Of a stretch of DNA of 64,000 bases, positions 1 to 8,959 are shown piece after piece. Every line of letters starts with the position of its first letter. Positions within the stretch are counted from its first letter, which is position 1. The position numbers and the translations under genes are program-made. The notes under the pieces were generated by a model that did not search any database, had not been told where the DNA came from, and was given only the letters and a program-made list of their open reading frames with translations. The DNA is from Kineococcus endophyticus (GTDB lineage: Bacteria; Actinomycetota; Actinomycetes; Actinomycetales; Kineococcaceae): contig NZ_JBFNQN010000002.1 in assembly GCF_040796495.1 (NCBI RefSeq), positions 186,001 through 250,000 of the forward strand, in the 5' to 3' direction.

Positions 1-19
1 AGGTGAGCCTATCCTCACC
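1..19. promoter_or_regulatory. Iron-box-like site (IdeR/DmdR type) at the window edge
   Basis: The sequence AGGTGAGCCTATCCTCACC matches 12 of 16 aligned positions of the actinobacterial iron-box consensus TTAGGTTAGGCTAACCTAA. It shares the core AGCCTnTCCTCAC with the site before the siderophore-interacting gene at 15.8 kb. It lies downstream of lrgB, so it would serve a gene to the left of the window read on the minus strand; that gene is not visible. Confidence 0.45.
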
Positions 20-23
20 ATGG

Positions 24-719
24 TCAGGAGAACGCGCGAGCCACCACGGGCAGGACGACGGTCATGGCCAGGGCGTTGAGGACCATCGCGGCGCTGGACC
101 AGCCGCCCGCCGTGTCCGACTCGGCCAGAGCCCTCGAGGTGCCGATGCCGTGCGACACCATGCCGACCGCGAACCCGCGGGCGCGTGGGTCGACGACCCG
201 CACCCGGTCGAGGAGCCACGGCCCGACGGTCGCACCCAGGACGCCCGAGACGAGCGTGAGCACGACCGCCAGCGTCGTGCTGGCCCCGATGGTCTGACCG
301 AGGGTCAGCGCGACGGGCGTGGTGACCGAGCGCGGCAACGTCGTGAGGACGAGCGCGTCGGAGGCCCCCCACAGCTCGAGGGCGGCGACGGTGACGGCGA
401 CGCTGACGGCGCCGGTGGCCAGGAGCGTGAGGAGGACGGCCCCGCGGTCGGCGAGCAGTGCGCGGCCGGAACGCAGCAACGGGAGGGCGAGGGCGACGGT
501 GGCGGGTCCGAGCAGGAGGGTGAGCACGGACACCGACGCGAGGTACTCGTCGTAGCCGATGCCGAGGAGCTCCAGGGCGACCGCGACGACGACCATCGCC
601 ACGAGCACGGGGGCCAGCAGCGCGGGCCTGCCCAACCGACGGTGCAGTTCCCCCGCCCCCAGGTACGCGGCGAGGGTGAGGAACAGCCCGAAACCGGGCG
701 CGTGCACGAGCGCGCTCAT
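24..719 (-). CDS. lrgB: LrgB/CidB-type integral membrane protein
   Basis: The 231-residue product is a multi-pass membrane protein of the LrgB family, partner of the holin-like LrgA/CidA proteins that modulate murein hydrolase activity, cell lysis or organic-acid export. Visible family features are a series of hydrophobic helices and the conserved stretch around PRSVTTPVAL followed by GVLGATVGPWLL and the late GMVSHGIGTSRAL motif. The ATG at 719 overlaps the lrgA stop by four bases (ATGA), so the two are translationally coupled. Longer upstream reading in the same frame is antisense-like, arginine-rich sequence that lies inside lrgA, so it was rejected. The length is typical for the family. 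Confidence 0.88.
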   Translation of the reverse strand: MSALVHAPGFGLFLTLAAYLGAGELHRRLGRPALLAPVLVAMVVVAVALELLGIGYDEYLASVSVLTLLLGPATVALALPLLRSGRALLADRGAVLLTLLATGAVSVAVTVAALELWGASDALVLTTLPRSVTTPVALTLGQTIGASTTLAVVLTLVSGVLGATVGPWLLDRVRVVDPRARGFAVGMVSHGIGTSRALAESDTAGGWSSAAMVLNALAMTVVLPVVARAFS

Positions 720-1126
720 GCACTGACCCTGCGGCGCAACAGCCTCTGGAGCAGGGTGCCGGCCACGACCAGGCCCGCCGCGAACGATCCCCCGACGGCC
801 AGGGCGAGTGGGCCGGCGTTCTGCACGAGCGTCGACAGCTGCGTCAGCGCCCCCACACCGGGCGGGACGAAGAGGAGCTGCAGGTGCTTGAGCAGGGGCG
901 TGCCCGCCGGTTCGGCCCGCGCGACCACGCCCCGCCACCGGGCCCCGAGGGCCAGGAGCGCGGCGAGGCCGACCACGGCGCCGGGAACCGGGATACCGGT
1001 GACCTCCACGAGCGCCGTGCCGGCCAGTTGCAACCCCAGCAGGAGCGCCAACCCGGCGAGGACGGCCGGGACGTGGTGGGCCCACCCGCGAGCGGGCTCG
1101 GGTGGCGGTGGCGGGGTTCCGGGCAC
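716..1126 (-). CDS. lrgA: LrgA/CidA-like holin-type membrane protein
   Basis: The 136-residue product has four hydrophobic segments and the LrgA/CidA signature: a small first helix pair ending IPVPGAVVGL, then HLQLLFVPPGVGAL, which is the conserved LLF(V/I)P region of the family. It begins at a GTG and ends four bases inside lrgB. LrgA proteins are holin-like and act with LrgB in the membrane. The N-terminus is proline-rich before the first helix, so the true start could lie a few codons later. Confidence 0.85.
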   Translation of the reverse strand: MPGTPPPPPEPARGWAHHVPAVLAGLALLLGLQLAGTALVEVTGIPVPGAVVGLAALLALGARWRGVVARAEPAGTPLLKHLQLLFVPPGVGALTQLSTLVQNAGPLALAVGGSFAAGLVVAGTLLQRLLRRRVSA

Positions 1127-1157
1127 CGCCCCAGGGTGCCAGTCGGTCAGGACGCCG

Positions 1158-1484
1158 TCAGCGACCGCGCTCGCGCTCGATCAGCTCCAGGAGCGCCCGC
1201 GGGGGCATGGCCCGGCGCACCTGGCGCAGGTCCTCGGCGACGAGGGTCAGCGGGCACTCGACGCCCAGGCGCTGGAGTTCCGCAGCCACCGAACGGGGCA
1301 GCACCTCGTCCGGGGAGAGGGAGAGGATCTGCTCACGACGACCCCGCGGGAGGCGGTCCCACCACGTCAGCAACGTCGCCGACGTGGTGTCCAGGGACGT
1401 GGTGTCCAGACCGGTACCGAGGACCGGATCCGCTTCCGGCGCAGGGGTCGTGGCGGGTCGGGGTTCGGGGGCCAGCAGCGTCAT
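1158..1484 (-). CDS. Hypothetical protein
   Basis: A soluble product of about 108 residues read from the ATG at 1484; an in-frame start at 1529 would add 15 residues. The N-terminal 40 residues are Pro/Thr/Asp-rich with a short duplication (DTTSLDTTSATL). The C-terminal half is helical and charged, ending LLELIERERGR. I recognise no domain. It lies just upstream of lrgAB on the same strand and may be co-transcribed with it. Confidence 0.5.
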   Translation of the reverse strand: MTLLAPEPRPATTPAPEADPVLGTGLDTTSLDTTSATLLTWWDRLPRGRREQILSLSPDEVLPRSVAAELQRLGVECPLTLVAEDLRQVRRAMPPRALLELIERERGR

Positions 1485-1550
1485 GCGCGCCACTGTCCTC
1501 CCCCACCCCGGTGATCGCCTCTCGACCACCGGCCGTCCGGGGGACGACGC

Positions 1551-1952
1551 TCAGGCGACGTCCCGGACGAGCTGGACGATCCACGGCCAGATGTCGCGGG
1601 CGCTGTCCACGGCCGCGTCGCCGGTGGCCAGCAACGGCCACAGCGAGGCGAGGAGCGTCAGCAGGACGGCGACGACCACGAGGGTCCAGCCGAGCCAGCC
1701 GACCGACGTCCGGTACGCCGCGAGGACGCACGCCGCGGCGACGAGCACCCCGAGGACCACGACGGCGGTGATGCTCGCGTACGGCACCTGCAGGAGCGGG
1801 CCGGCGGCGGCCGCGGCCCCCACGAGGCCGAGGACGGGACCCAGCACGAGCAGCAGGGTCAGGACGACCAGCAGCGCACCGGTGGACGCGCGGACGACAC
1901 GCGGCCTGCGGGACGTGGGGTAGCGGGACGCGGAGGCACGGGTGCGGTACAC
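1551..1952 (-). CDS. Small membrane protein of unknown function
   Basis: The 133-residue product has a basic N-terminus (residues 1-22), then three or four strongly hydrophobic segments (about 25-55, 60-80 and 87-108) and a short amphipathic end. No family motif is recognisable. It lies between a strong terminator (2002-2031) and the small gene before lrgAB, so it probably starts its own transcript. Confidence 0.55.
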   Translation of the reverse strand: MYRTRASASRYPTSRRPRVVRASTGALLVVLTLLLVLGPVLGLVGAAAAAGPLLQVPYASITAVVVLGVLVAAACVLAAYRTSVGWLGWTLVVVAVLLTLLASLWPLLATGDAAVDSARDIWPWIVQLVRDVA

Positions 1953-2001
1953 GGTCTGCTCCTTCGGTGTGCGCTGCGGGAGAGGTGCTTCCGGACGGCG
2001 G

Positions 2002-2031
2002 AGGGGGCGGGGTCGGTGGACCCCGCCCCCT
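2002..2031. terminator. Strong hairpin downstream of the aquaporin gene
   Basis: A perfect 13-bp inverted repeat (arms 2002-2014 and 2019-2031, AGGGGGCGGGGTC and its complement) surrounds a GGTG loop. It sits 16 bases past the aquaporin stop codon on the minus strand. It lacks a clear U-tract, as is common for high-GC terminators. Confidence 0.75.
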
Positions 2032-2046
2032 GGAGGTCTTCGCGGG

Positions 2047-2838
2047 TCAGTGGGCCTCCACCGGCGCGGGCGGGGCGGTCGGCTTCAGGAGCCGGTCGTA
2101 GAGGACCGCGGCGACGAGACCGCCGACGACCGGGGCGAGGAGGTACAGCCACAGGGACGTCGTGGTGCCGGAGACGACGGCCGGGCCGAAGGCGCGGGCG
2201 GGGTTCACGGCACCACCGGTGATCGGGCCGGCGATGAAGATGGCGGTCGCCAGGGCGGCGCCGACGGCCAGCGGGGCGAGCCCGCCGGGGACGCGCTCGT
2301 CGGTGGCCACGGAGATCACCACGAGCACCAGCACGAACGTGACGACGGCCTCGACGAAGAACGCCTGTCCCGTCCCGACCCCCTGGGCGGGGACGGTGGC
2401 GGACAGGGCGACGACCTCCCGGCCGCTGCCCGCGTAGACGCCCCAGGCGGCCAGCGACCCGAGGACACCCCCGAGCAGCTGCGCCACCACGTAGGCCGGC
2501 ACGGCCTTCCAGGGGAACTTCCGGGTGACCGCGAGGGACAGCGTCACGGCGGGGTTCAGGTGGCATCCGGAGACGTGGCCGAGCGTCGCGGCCATCGCGG
2601 CGAGGGCGATGCCGAAGGCCAGCACGACGGCCACGAGCTCGTAGACGGCGTCGGCACGTCCGGCACCGATGGCGGTGGCCGTGCCGGCGAGGACGAGGAC
2701 GGAGGTGCCGACGACCTCGGCGGTCGCCGACCGCACCAGCCGGGTCCCGGGGCTGCTGCCGAACAGGCCCTGCGGGTCCACCTCGGGGCGGTCGCTGCGA
2801 CGGACGTCGAGGCGGTCGGAGGAACTGCGAGTGGTCAC
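2047..2838 (-). CDS. Aquaporin / MIP-family channel
   Basis: The 263-residue product is a major intrinsic protein that conducts water or small neutral solutes across the membrane. It has an unusual charged N-terminal extension of about 35 residues, then six helices. Both half-helix signatures are present: HLNPAVT in the first half and GAVNPAR in the second. The AqpZ-like spacing and the loop residues favour a water channel over a glycerol facilitator, but selectivity is inferred. It stands beside Asp23/Gls24 and CsbD genes, which suggests a role in osmotic or envelope stress. The start at 2838 follows a GGAAGAGGAG Shine-Dalgarno. Confidence 0.9.
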   Translation of the reverse strand: MTTRSSSDRLDVRRSDRPEVDPQGLFGSSPGTRLVRSATAEVVGTSVLVLAGTATAIGAGRADAVYELVAVVLAFGIALAAMAATLGHVSGCHLNPAVTLSLAVTRKFPWKAVPAYVVAQLLGGVLGSLAAWGVYAGSGREVVALSATVPAQGVGTGQAFFVEAVVTFVLVLVVISVATDERVPGGLAPLAVGAALATAIFIAGPITGGAVNPARAFGPAVVSGTTTSLWLYLLAPVVGGLVAAVLYDRLLKPTAPPAPVEAH

Positions 2839-2898
2839 GGGAACTCCTCTTCCGGGGTTCGGGATCTCATGGTGGTGACGGTGGTTCCAGGACGGGGT

Positions 2899-3501
2899 TC
2901 AGTGCGCGGGTGGGGTTCCGGCGGGTCCGTCGGACGGTCCTGCTGCGGGGACGTGGACGTCGGCGACGCGGACGTCGACCTCGCGGACGCGCAGGTCCGT
3001 CATGCGCTGCACGGCCGCCGAGACCTCGCGGCGGACCGCCGCGGCCACCTCGTCGACGAAGACGCCGAACTCGACGGTCAGTTCGACGGTGACCGCCGCC
3101 TCGCGCTCGCCGACGAGCACGGTGACGCCGCGATGGGCGTCCCGTCCGTCCGACCCCGGGTCCAGCACGGGGTCCGGCGCGAGGTCGTCCAGGGCGTCGC
3201 CGAGGTCTCGCTGCAGTCCGCGCAGCACCCCGTCCCGCACGCCGTCGAGAGCGCGGTCCAGCGCACGGTCGACCGGGCCACCGAGACGGTGCACCCCGGG
3301 GACACCCGCCGCCGCGATCCCCGCGATCTTGGCGACGACGGTGTCGGTCATCGTCGTGCGGGGCGCGCGGGAGTTCTCCCCCGAGCTCGTGGTGCCGGGT
3401 CGCCAGGGGTCCGCACCCCCGGCAGAAGGGCGGTCCACGACCACCGGGACGGCGGTCCCGGGCTCGGGAGCGGTTGCGGGGCGGACGGTCTCGTCGGTCA
3501 C
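2899..3501 (-). CDS. Asp23/Gls24 family envelope-stress protein (paralogue 1)
   Basis: The 200-residue product carries the Asp23/Gls24 domain: TVVAKIAGIAAAGVPGVHRLGG, then after an insert VTVLVGEREAAVTVELTVEFG and a C-terminal RMTDLRVREVDVRVADVHVP. The insert of about 35 residues (roughly 75-120, rich in Asp, Leu and Arg) is absent from the paralogue at 3755. GTG at 3501 was chosen because GGGAGGAAA lies at the right distance and because the paralogue also has a disordered N-terminal lead. Members are alkaline-shock or envelope-associated proteins; the function here is inferred from the family. Confidence 0.82.
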   Translation of the reverse strand: MTDETVRPATAPEPGTAVPVVVDRPSAGGADPWRPGTTSSGENSRAPRTTMTDTVVAKIAGIAAAGVPGVHRLGGPVDRALDRALDGVRDGVLRGLQRDLGDALDDLAPDPVLDPGSDGRDAHRGVTVLVGEREAAVTVELTVEFGVFVDEVAAAVRREVSAAVQRMTDLRVREVDVRVADVHVPAAGPSDGPAGTPPAH

Positions 3502-3596
3502 GGGTTTCCTCCCTCTCGGTCGGCGGCGCTTCCGCCTGACGGGTGGACGACGCCGTGTCAGAGCACCGTCCGGGGGGAACGTCACGGACCCCTCCG

Positions 3597-3646
3597 TGTG
3601 ACGTGCGCCACACCGACCCGGCTTGAGAAGTGTGATGCACGTCACA
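3597..3646. promoter_or_regulatory. Two CRP/GlxR-like boxes between divergent Asp23 genes
   Basis: TGTGATGCACGTCACA (3631-3646) is a perfect TGTGA-N6-TCACA palindrome. TGTGACGTGCGCCACA (3597-3612) matches the same consensus with one changed base. Their centres are 34 bp apart, near three helical turns. They sit in the only sizeable gap between the two divergent Asp23/Gls24 genes, so a cAMP-receptor-type regulator could control both. Confidence 0.6.
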
Positions 3647-3754
3647 GGAACAGGACCGTGACGATTCCCGGCCCGACGGCTCCAACCCGTCGTGAGCGCA
3701 ACCGACCGGCCGCACCGAGACGACCGGCCCCTCACCCGGAGCACAGGAGGAACC

Positions 3755-4234
3755 ATGGCTGACACCGCCACCACGCCCCGTCCCACCACCGCTGCCACCG
3801 GCGCCGGCCGCGGGACGTCCGGCCAGGGCTCCGGTCTCGGCAGCGACCACGGCGCCACCACCATCGCCGACACCGTCGTCTCCAAGATCGCCGGCATCGC
3901 CGCCCGCGACATCTCCGGCGTCCACGCCCTCGGCGGCGGCGCCGCCCGCGCCGTCGGCGCCCTGCGCGAGCGCATCCCCGGCGGGCGCGTGAACCACTCC
4001 CAGGGTGTCTCCGTCGAGGTCGGCGAACGCCAGGCCGCCGTCGACATCGAACTCATCGCCGAGTACGGCGCCCCGATCGCCGACCTCGCCTCCGCCGTGC
4101 GCCGCAACGTCATCAGCTCGGTCGAGCGCATGACCGGCCTGCAGGTCACCGAGGTGAACATCGAGGTCTCCGACATCCACCTGCCCGAGGACGACGACCA
4201 GGACGAGGAGAAGCACGTCACCCGCGTGCAGTGA
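3755..4234 (+). CDS. Asp23/Gls24 family envelope-stress protein (paralogue 2)
   Basis: The 159-residue product has a Thr/Gly-rich N-terminal lead (residues 1-35) and then the complete Asp23 domain: DTVVSKIAGIAARDISGVHALGG, VSVEVGERQAAVDIELIAEYG and RMTGLQVTEVNIEVSDIHLP. It ends in an acidic tail. ATG at 3755 is preceded by AGGAGGAACC. It is divergent from a paralogue with which it clearly shares ancestry, and is followed by csbD on the same strand. Codon use here is unusually uniform (nearly all C-ending), which suggests high expression. Confidence 0.88.
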   Translation: MADTATTPRPTTAATGAGRGTSGQGSGLGSDHGATTIADTVVSKIAGIAARDISGVHALGGGAARAVGALRERIPGGRVNHSQGVSVEVGERQAAVDIELIAEYGAPIADLASAVRRNVISSVERMTGLQVTEVNIEVSDIHLPEDDDQDEEKHVTRVQ

Positions 4235-4352
4235 CCCGTGCCCTGACCGATACCTGGCAGTGACTCCGTGCCGGCGGACGCCGGTACGACACGAACCCCC
4301 CACCGGCACCGGCCGGTGGTCCCACTGGAGAACCCGAGAAGAGGAGATTTCC

Positions 4353-4526
4353 ATGAGCATCGCCGACAAGGCCAAGAACGCCGCCGAGAAGCTGGCCGGC
4401 CAGGCCAAGGAAGCCGTCGGGAAGGCCACGGACAACGAGAAGCTGGAGGCCGAGGGTCAGAAGGACCAGGCCTCGGCGTCGACCAAGCAGTTCGGTGAGG
4501 ACGTCAAGGACGCCTTCAAGCGCTGA
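4353..4526 (+). CDS. CsbD family stress-response protein
   Basis: The 57-residue product is a typical short CsbD-like protein: a highly charged helical bundle with NAAEKLAGQAKEAVGKAT at the N-terminus and the downstream KLEAEGQKDQASA repeat-like segment. ATG at 4353 follows AAGAGGAGA. CsbD proteins are abundant under general stress in many bacteria; their molecular role is unknown. It ends just before a strong terminator shared with the convergent gene. Confidence 0.88.
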   Translation: MSIADKAKNAAEKLAGQAKEAVGKATDNEKLEAEGQKDQASASTKQFGEDVKDAFKR

Positions 4527-4540
4527 CGACACTCGAGCGC

Positions 4541-4570
4541 AGGGGGCCGGACGGGGAGGTCCGGCCCCCT
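4541..4570. terminator. Bidirectional terminator between csbD and the convergent membrane gene
   Basis: A perfect 12-bp inverted repeat (4541-4552 and 4559-4570) with a GGGGAG loop lies in the 51-bp gap between convergent genes. It ends 8 bases before the stop of the minus-strand gene and 15 bases after the csbD stop. Confidence 0.75.
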
Positions 4571-4577
4571 GGCACGT

Positions 4578-5594
4578 CTAGCGGTCCGCGCGGCGCAGGC
4601 GAGCGAGGTCGGCGTTGACGAGCCCCAGCAGTGCGAGGTCCACCAGGAGCCCGGCCGTCGCCGCGAACTGCGAGACGGCGAAGAGGAACACCTGCGTCAG
4701 CAGCAGGGACGTGAGCACCGACCGCTGGAAGGACTCCACCGCTGCGCGACGCCCGCGCCGGCGCCCCTGCCACAACCCGGTCGCGGTGAACACGGTCGAG
4801 GCACCCGCTCCCACCAGGACACCGCCGACCGCGACCCCGTGCGGGGTCCGGCTCAGCACGAGCTCTGTGAGCACGGCGAGGGCCCACGCGATCTGCGCGA
4901 GCAGCAGGACTCCCATGACGGGGAGGGCGAACCGGGAGGACGCGAGCCGGGTGAAACCCTCGCCGACCCGCTGCCACAGCTCCTCGAACCGTTGCGGGAC
5001 GGCCGGTGTGCGCGTCTCCACCCGTTCCAGCAGCTCCCGCACCTCGGCGACGCCCACGGCGTCCCGGGGGTGGTCCAGGCCGTCGAGGGAGTGCAGCACC
5101 TCGGCCCGGCGCTGAGCGGACAACCGTCCCGCGAGCCCGTCCACCAGCACGTGGGCCGCGTTCGCGACGCGTTCGGCGTCCGACAGGGGAACGCGTCGTC
5201 GCCAGAAGTGCGCACCGACGACGAAACCCGTGAACACCACGTACATGATCGCGGCCGACGGGGCGAAGAAGTAGTCGTTGTCGGACGTGACGAACTTGCC
5301 GACCTCGTCGATGAACAACCCGAACCCCACGCCCCCGAGCAGCGCCGCGAGGGGACGCGGACCGGGCCCGACGTAGGAGAACTGCAACCACATCGCCGCC
5401 AGCATGAGCAGCCCGCCCGGCAGGACGTGCGCCACGTGCAGTCCCGTGTCGCCGCCGATCTGCGGGTACCCGGTCAGCGCGAGGTACAGCCGCGTCAGCA
5501 GGATCGTCGACACGCCTGCGACGACGAAGGTCGTGAGGTGCTGGACGGCCTTGGTGCTGCGGACGAGGCGCAGCCCGCGGGGAGCCCGGCTCAC
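4578..5594 (-). CDS. Multi-pass membrane protein of unknown function, coupled to purC
   Basis: The 338-residue product has about four N-terminal helices (residues 14-120, including the motif GFGLFIDEVGKFVTSDNDYFF), a cytosolic helical segment (about 125-205) and four further helices. The GFGLFIDEVGKF segment looks conserved, but I cannot name the family. GTG at 5594 overlaps the purC stop (GTGA), so it is the last gene of the purD-purC transcript. Its connection to purine synthesis is positional only. Confidence 0.7.
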   Translation of the reverse strand: MSRAPRGLRLVRSTKAVQHLTTFVVAGVSTILLTRLYLALTGYPQIGGDTGLHVAHVLPGGLLMLAAMWLQFSYVGPGPRPLAALLGGVGFGLFIDEVGKFVTSDNDYFFAPSAAIMYVVFTGFVVGAHFWRRRVPLSDAERVANAAHVLVDGLAGRLSAQRRAEVLHSLDGLDHPRDAVGVAEVRELLERVETRTPAVPQRFEELWQRVGEGFTRLASSRFALPVMGVLLLAQIAWALAVLTELVLSRTPHGVAVGGVLVGAGASTVFTATGLWQGRRRGRRAAVESFQRSVLTSLLLTQVFLFAVSQFAATAGLLVDLALLGLVNADLARLRRADR

Positions 5595-6481
5595 CCCGCG
5601 AACGTCTGCCCGGTGAGCCGTTCGTACGCCTCGACGTACCGCGAGCGGGTGCGCTCGACCACCTCGGCGGGCAGTTCCGGCGGCGCCTCGACGCCGCCCC
5701 GGTCCCACCCCGACGCCGGGGACGTCAGCCAGTCGCGCACGAACTGCTTGTCGAAGCTGGGCTGGGCCCGGCCGGGTTCCCACGTCTCCGCGGGCCAGAA
5801 CCGGGACGAGTCCGGGGTGAGCACCTCGTCGCCGAGGACGGTCACGCCGTCGGCACGGCCGAACTCCAGCTTCGTGTCGGCCAGGACGATGCCGCGGTCG
5901 CGGGCGATGCCCTCGGCCCGGCGGTACACCGCGAGGGTGAGGTCGCGCAGTTCCGCGGCCGCGTCGGCGCCGACGGTGGCGGCCACGTGCTCGAACGTGA
6001 CGTTCTCGTCGTGCTCGCCCAGTTCGGCCTTCGTCGCCGGCGTGAAGACCGGTTCGTCCAGCCGCGACCCGTCGACGAGGCCGGGGGGCAGCGGGACGCC
6101 GCAGACCGTGGAGTCCCGCCGGTACTCCACGAGGCCGGAGCCGGTGAGGTACCCGCGGGCGACGCACTCGACCGGGAACATGTCGAGCCGCCGGCACACC
6201 ATGGCGCGACCGGCCACCGCGGCCGGCACGTCCGTGGACACGACGTGGTGCGGCACGAGGTCGGTCAGCTGCTCGAACCACCACAGCGACAGGGCGGTGA
6301 GGACCTTGCCCTTGTCGGGGATCGGCGTGGGCAGGACGTGGTCGTAGGCGGAGATCCGGTCGCTCGCCACGACGAGGACCGTGCCGTCGCCGGCCCGGTC
6401 CGACCCCTCGGCGGGTTCGTACAGGTCGCGGACCTTGCCGGAGTAGCGGTGGGTCCAGCCCTCGAGCTCGACGACGCTCAC
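5591..6481 (-). CDS. purC: Phosphoribosylaminoimidazole-succinocarboxamide (SAICAR) synthase
   Basis: The 296-residue cytosolic enzyme joins aspartate to CAIR with ATP in de novo purine synthesis. Family hallmarks are [10 protein letters not shown] near the N-terminus, the [23 protein letters not shown] block, [13 protein letters not shown], and the late [10 protein letters not shown] and [13 protein letters not shown] motifs. GTG at 6481 overlaps the purD stop by four bases, and its own stop overlaps the start of the next membrane gene, so the three are translationally chained. The length is standard for the actinobacterial form. Confidence 0.96.
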   Translation of the reverse strand: MSVVELEGWTHRYSGKVRDLYEPAEGSDRAGDGTVLVVASDRISAYDHVLPTPIPDKGKVLTALSLWWFEQLTDLVPHHVVSTDVPAAVAGRAMVCRRLDMFPVECVARGYLTGSGLVEYRRDSTVCGVPLPPGLVDGSRLDEPVFTPATKAELGEHDENVTFEHVAATVGADAAAELRDLTLAVYRRAEGIARDRGIVLADTKLEFGRADGVTVLGDEVLTPDSSRFWPAETWEPGRAQPSFDKQFVRDWLTSPASGWDRGGVEAPPELPAEVVERTRSRYVEAYERLTGQTFAG

Positions 6482-7755
6482 GCCTGCGCCCCCGTCGTGC
6501 CGTTCGCGGCCGCCAGGGCGATGTCCCGGCGGAACCGGCCCCCTTCGAGGTCGAGGAGCTCGACGGCCTCGTAGGCGCTGGCGCGGGCGGCGTGCAGGTC
6601 GGCTCCGGTGCCCACGACGGACAGCACGCGTCCGCCGGAACTGACGATGCCCGTCCCGTCGGGTGCGGGCGAGGTCCCGGCGTGCAGCACGGCGGCCCCG
6701 CCGACGGCCTCGGCGGCGTCCAGACCGCGCAGGGTCCCGCCGGTGACGGGCGCCTCCGGGTACCCGGGGGCGGCGAGGACGACGGTGACGGCGGCCTCCT
6801 CGCGCCAGCGCAGGTCCGGCTGGGTGTCGAGGGTGCCCGTGGCGCAGGCGTTCAGGACCGTGCTGAGCGGAGTCGCCAGCCGGGCCAGGACGACCTGCGT
6901 CTCGGGGTCGCCGAAGCGGGCGTTGAACTCGATGACCCGCGTCCCCCGGGAGGTGAGGGCGAGGCCGCAGTACAGGACCCCGGAGAACGGCGTGCCGCGG
7001 CGGGCCATCTCGACGACGACCGGGCGGGCGACGCGTTCGACGACCTCCTCGGCGAGACCGGCGGGCGCCCACGGCAGCGGCGAGTAGGCGCCCATGCCAC
7101 CGGTGTTGGGGCCCTCGTCGCCGTCGAGCGCGCGCTTGAAGTCCTGGGCCGGGGCCAGTGCGACCACCGAGGTGCCGTCGGTGAGGCAGAACACGCTCAC
7201 CTCGGGACCGTCGAGGAACTCCTCCACGACGACCGGCCCGTGCGCCAGGCACGTGCGGGCGTGGGCGAGGGCCGCCTCGCGGTCGGAGGTCACGACGACG
7301 CCCTTGCCCGCGGCGAGACCGTCGTCCTTGACGACGTGCGGAGCGCCGAACGCGTCGAGCGCGTCCGCGACCTCCTCCTCTGTCGTGCACAGGTGCGCCA
7401 TGGCCGTCGGCACCCCGGCCGCGGCCATCACCTCCTTGGCGAAGGCCTTGGAGCCCTCGAGGCGGGCCGCCTCCGCGGACGGACCGAAGACCGGGATGCC
7501 GGCGGCGCGCACCGCGTCGGCGACCCCCGCCACCAGCGGGGCCTCCGGGCCGACGACGACGAGGTCCGCACCGAGCCGGCCGGCGAGCGCCGCGACGGCG
7601 TCGGGGTCGGTCGCGTCGACGGGCTCGACGGGGGCGACGAGCGCGATGCCGGCGTTGCCCGGGGCCGCGACGACGCGATCCACCCCCGGGTCGTCGAGCA
7701 GGGCGCGGACGAGGGCGTGCTCACGGGCACCGGAGCCGATGACGAGGACCTCCAC
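6478..7755 (-). CDS. purD: Phosphoribosylamine-glycine ligase (GAR synthetase)
   Basis: The 425-residue ATP-grasp enzyme makes glycinamide ribonucleotide in purine synthesis. It opens [14 protein letters not shown], as GARS proteins do, and shows [55 protein letters not shown] and [14 protein letters not shown] in order. The start is GTG at 7755, with another GTG at 7761 that would add two residues. Upstream sequence in the same frame belongs to the opposite strand. It is the first gene of purD-purC-membrane protein. Confidence 0.96.
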   Translation of the reverse strand: MEVLVIGSGAREHALVRALLDDPGVDRVVAAPGNAGIALVAPVEPVDATDPDAVAALAGRLGADLVVVGPEAPLVAGVADAVRAAGIPVFGPSAEAARLEGSKAFAKEVMAAAGVPTAMAHLCTTEEEVADALDAFGAPHVVKDDGLAAGKGVVVTSDREAALAHARTCLAHGPVVVEEFLDGPEVSVFCLTDGTSVVALAPAQDFKRALDGDEGPNTGGMGAYSPLPWAPAGLAEEVVERVARPVVVEMARRGTPFSGVLYCGLALTSRGTRVIEFNARFGDPETQVVLARLATPLSTVLNACATGTLDTQPDLRWREEAAVTVVLAAPGYPEAPVTGGTLRGLDAAEAVGGAAVLHAGTSPAPDGTGIVSSGGRVLSVVGTGADLHAARASAYEAVELLDLEGGRFRRDIALAAANGTTGAQA

Positions 7756-7840
7756 GGGCACCGAGGGTAGAGGTTCCGGGGCGGCCGCCCCGACCGTGCG
7801 TCCACCGCGCGGCCGGGACCGGGTGCGGCAGGATCGGGCC

Positions 7841-8932
7841 GTGCCCCGCACGATCCCCTTCGCGCTCAGCCTGCGCCGCCGGCTCCGGACCGGCTGGCAG
7901 CGCTGGCAGGGCTCGTGGTGGCAGATCGTGCAGTGCGGGCTCGGCGCGGGCATCGCGTGGCTCCTGGCCCAGGCGTTGTGGGACCAGCAGTACCCCGTCT
8001 TCGCCTGCGTCGCCGTCGTCGTGTGCCTCGGGGTGCAGAACAACCAGCGGCTGCGGCGGGTCGGCGAGCTCGGGGTCGGGGTGACCATCGGGGTCATCTT
8101 CGGCACGCTCATCGTGCACCTCGTCGGCCGTGGGCCCCTGCAGATCGCGGGCATCGTCGTGGCGGCGATGTTCATCGCCCGCTTCCTGGACTCGGGGATC
8201 CTCCTGGTGAACCAGGCGGCGCTGCAGGCGTGCTTCATCGTGGCCTACCCCCCGATGCCGGGGAGCACGGGCGGGGCGCGCTGGCTGGACGCCATGACGG
8301 GCGTCGTCGTCGCGCTCGGGGTGGCGGCCCTGCTGCCACCGGACCCGCGCCGTGACGTGCGGGGCCGGGCCCGGGCCTACGCAGGCCAGCTCGCCGACCT
8401 CCTCGAGGACGCGGCCGCCGCCGTCCGCGAGCACGACGCGGCCAAGGCCGAGGAGGTGCTGTCCCGGGCGCGGAGCACTCAGACCGAGCTCGACGGCTGG
8501 TCGCAGTCGGTCAACGCCGGCCAGGAGGTGCACCGGCTGTCCCCCCTGCGCCGGCGGGGGCGCAGCGAGATCGTGCAGCAGAAGAAGTTGCAGGCCGGGA
8601 TGGACCGCGCGACCCGCAACGTGCGGGTCGCCCTGCGCCGGGTGAGCACGGCGCTGGAGTACGACGAGCAGCTGCCGGACTCCCTCGCCGGGGCGATGGA
8701 GCAGCTCGCGGCCGCCGTGCGCTCGACCGGCGAACCCGCCTACGCCGGCGAGACCCTCACGCCGGCCGTAGCGGGGTTGCAGGAGCTCGCGGTCACGCTC
8801 GGCCCCCGCACCCTGGGGGCCGAGTCGCTGTCGGCGACGGTCGTCGTGGCGCAGCTGCGCTCGACGGTCGTGGACCTGCTGCAGGCGCAAGGCGTGGGCG
8901 CGGCCGAGGCGCACCGGCTGCTGCCGCACTGA
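7841..8932 (+). CDS. FUSC-type/aromatic acid exporter family membrane protein
   Basis: The 363-residue product has an N-terminal block of about five helices (residues 22-170) with the pattern [24 protein letters not shown] and the [17 protein letters not shown] helix of FUSC/ArAE transporters. A long cytosolic helical half follows (about 175-355). This layout matches actinobacterial FUSC proteins; the substrate is unknown. GTG at 7841 is taken as the start because earlier in-frame sequence is antisense to purD. It is divergent from purD with 85 bp between them. Confidence 0.75.
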   Translation: MPRTIPFALSLRRRLRTGWQRWQGSWWQIVQCGLGAGIAWLLAQALWDQQYPVFACVAVVVCLGVQNNQRLRRVGELGVGVTIGVIFGTLIVHLVGRGPLQIAGIVVAAMFIARFLDSGILLVNQAALQACFIVAYPPMPGSTGGARWLDAMTGVVVALGVAALLPPDPRRDVRGRARAYAGQLADLLEDAAAAVREHDAAKAEEVLSRARSTQTELDGWSQSVNAGQEVHRLSPLRRRGRSEIVQQKKLQAGMDRATRNVRVALRRVSTALEYDEQLPDSLAGAMEQLAAAVRSTGEPAYAGETLTPAVAGLQELAVTLGPRTLGAESLSATVVVAQLRSTVVDLLQAQGVGAAEAHRLLPH

Positions 8933-8959
8933 GCGTCACCGTCGGGGATGATGGGGACC

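Noticed and set aside
3-1514. Open frame of 503 residues on the plus strand
   Set aside because: It is antisense to lrgA/lrgB and rich in Arg, Gly, Glu and Asp, the usual look of a high-GC shadow frame; the minus-strand frames carry family motifs.
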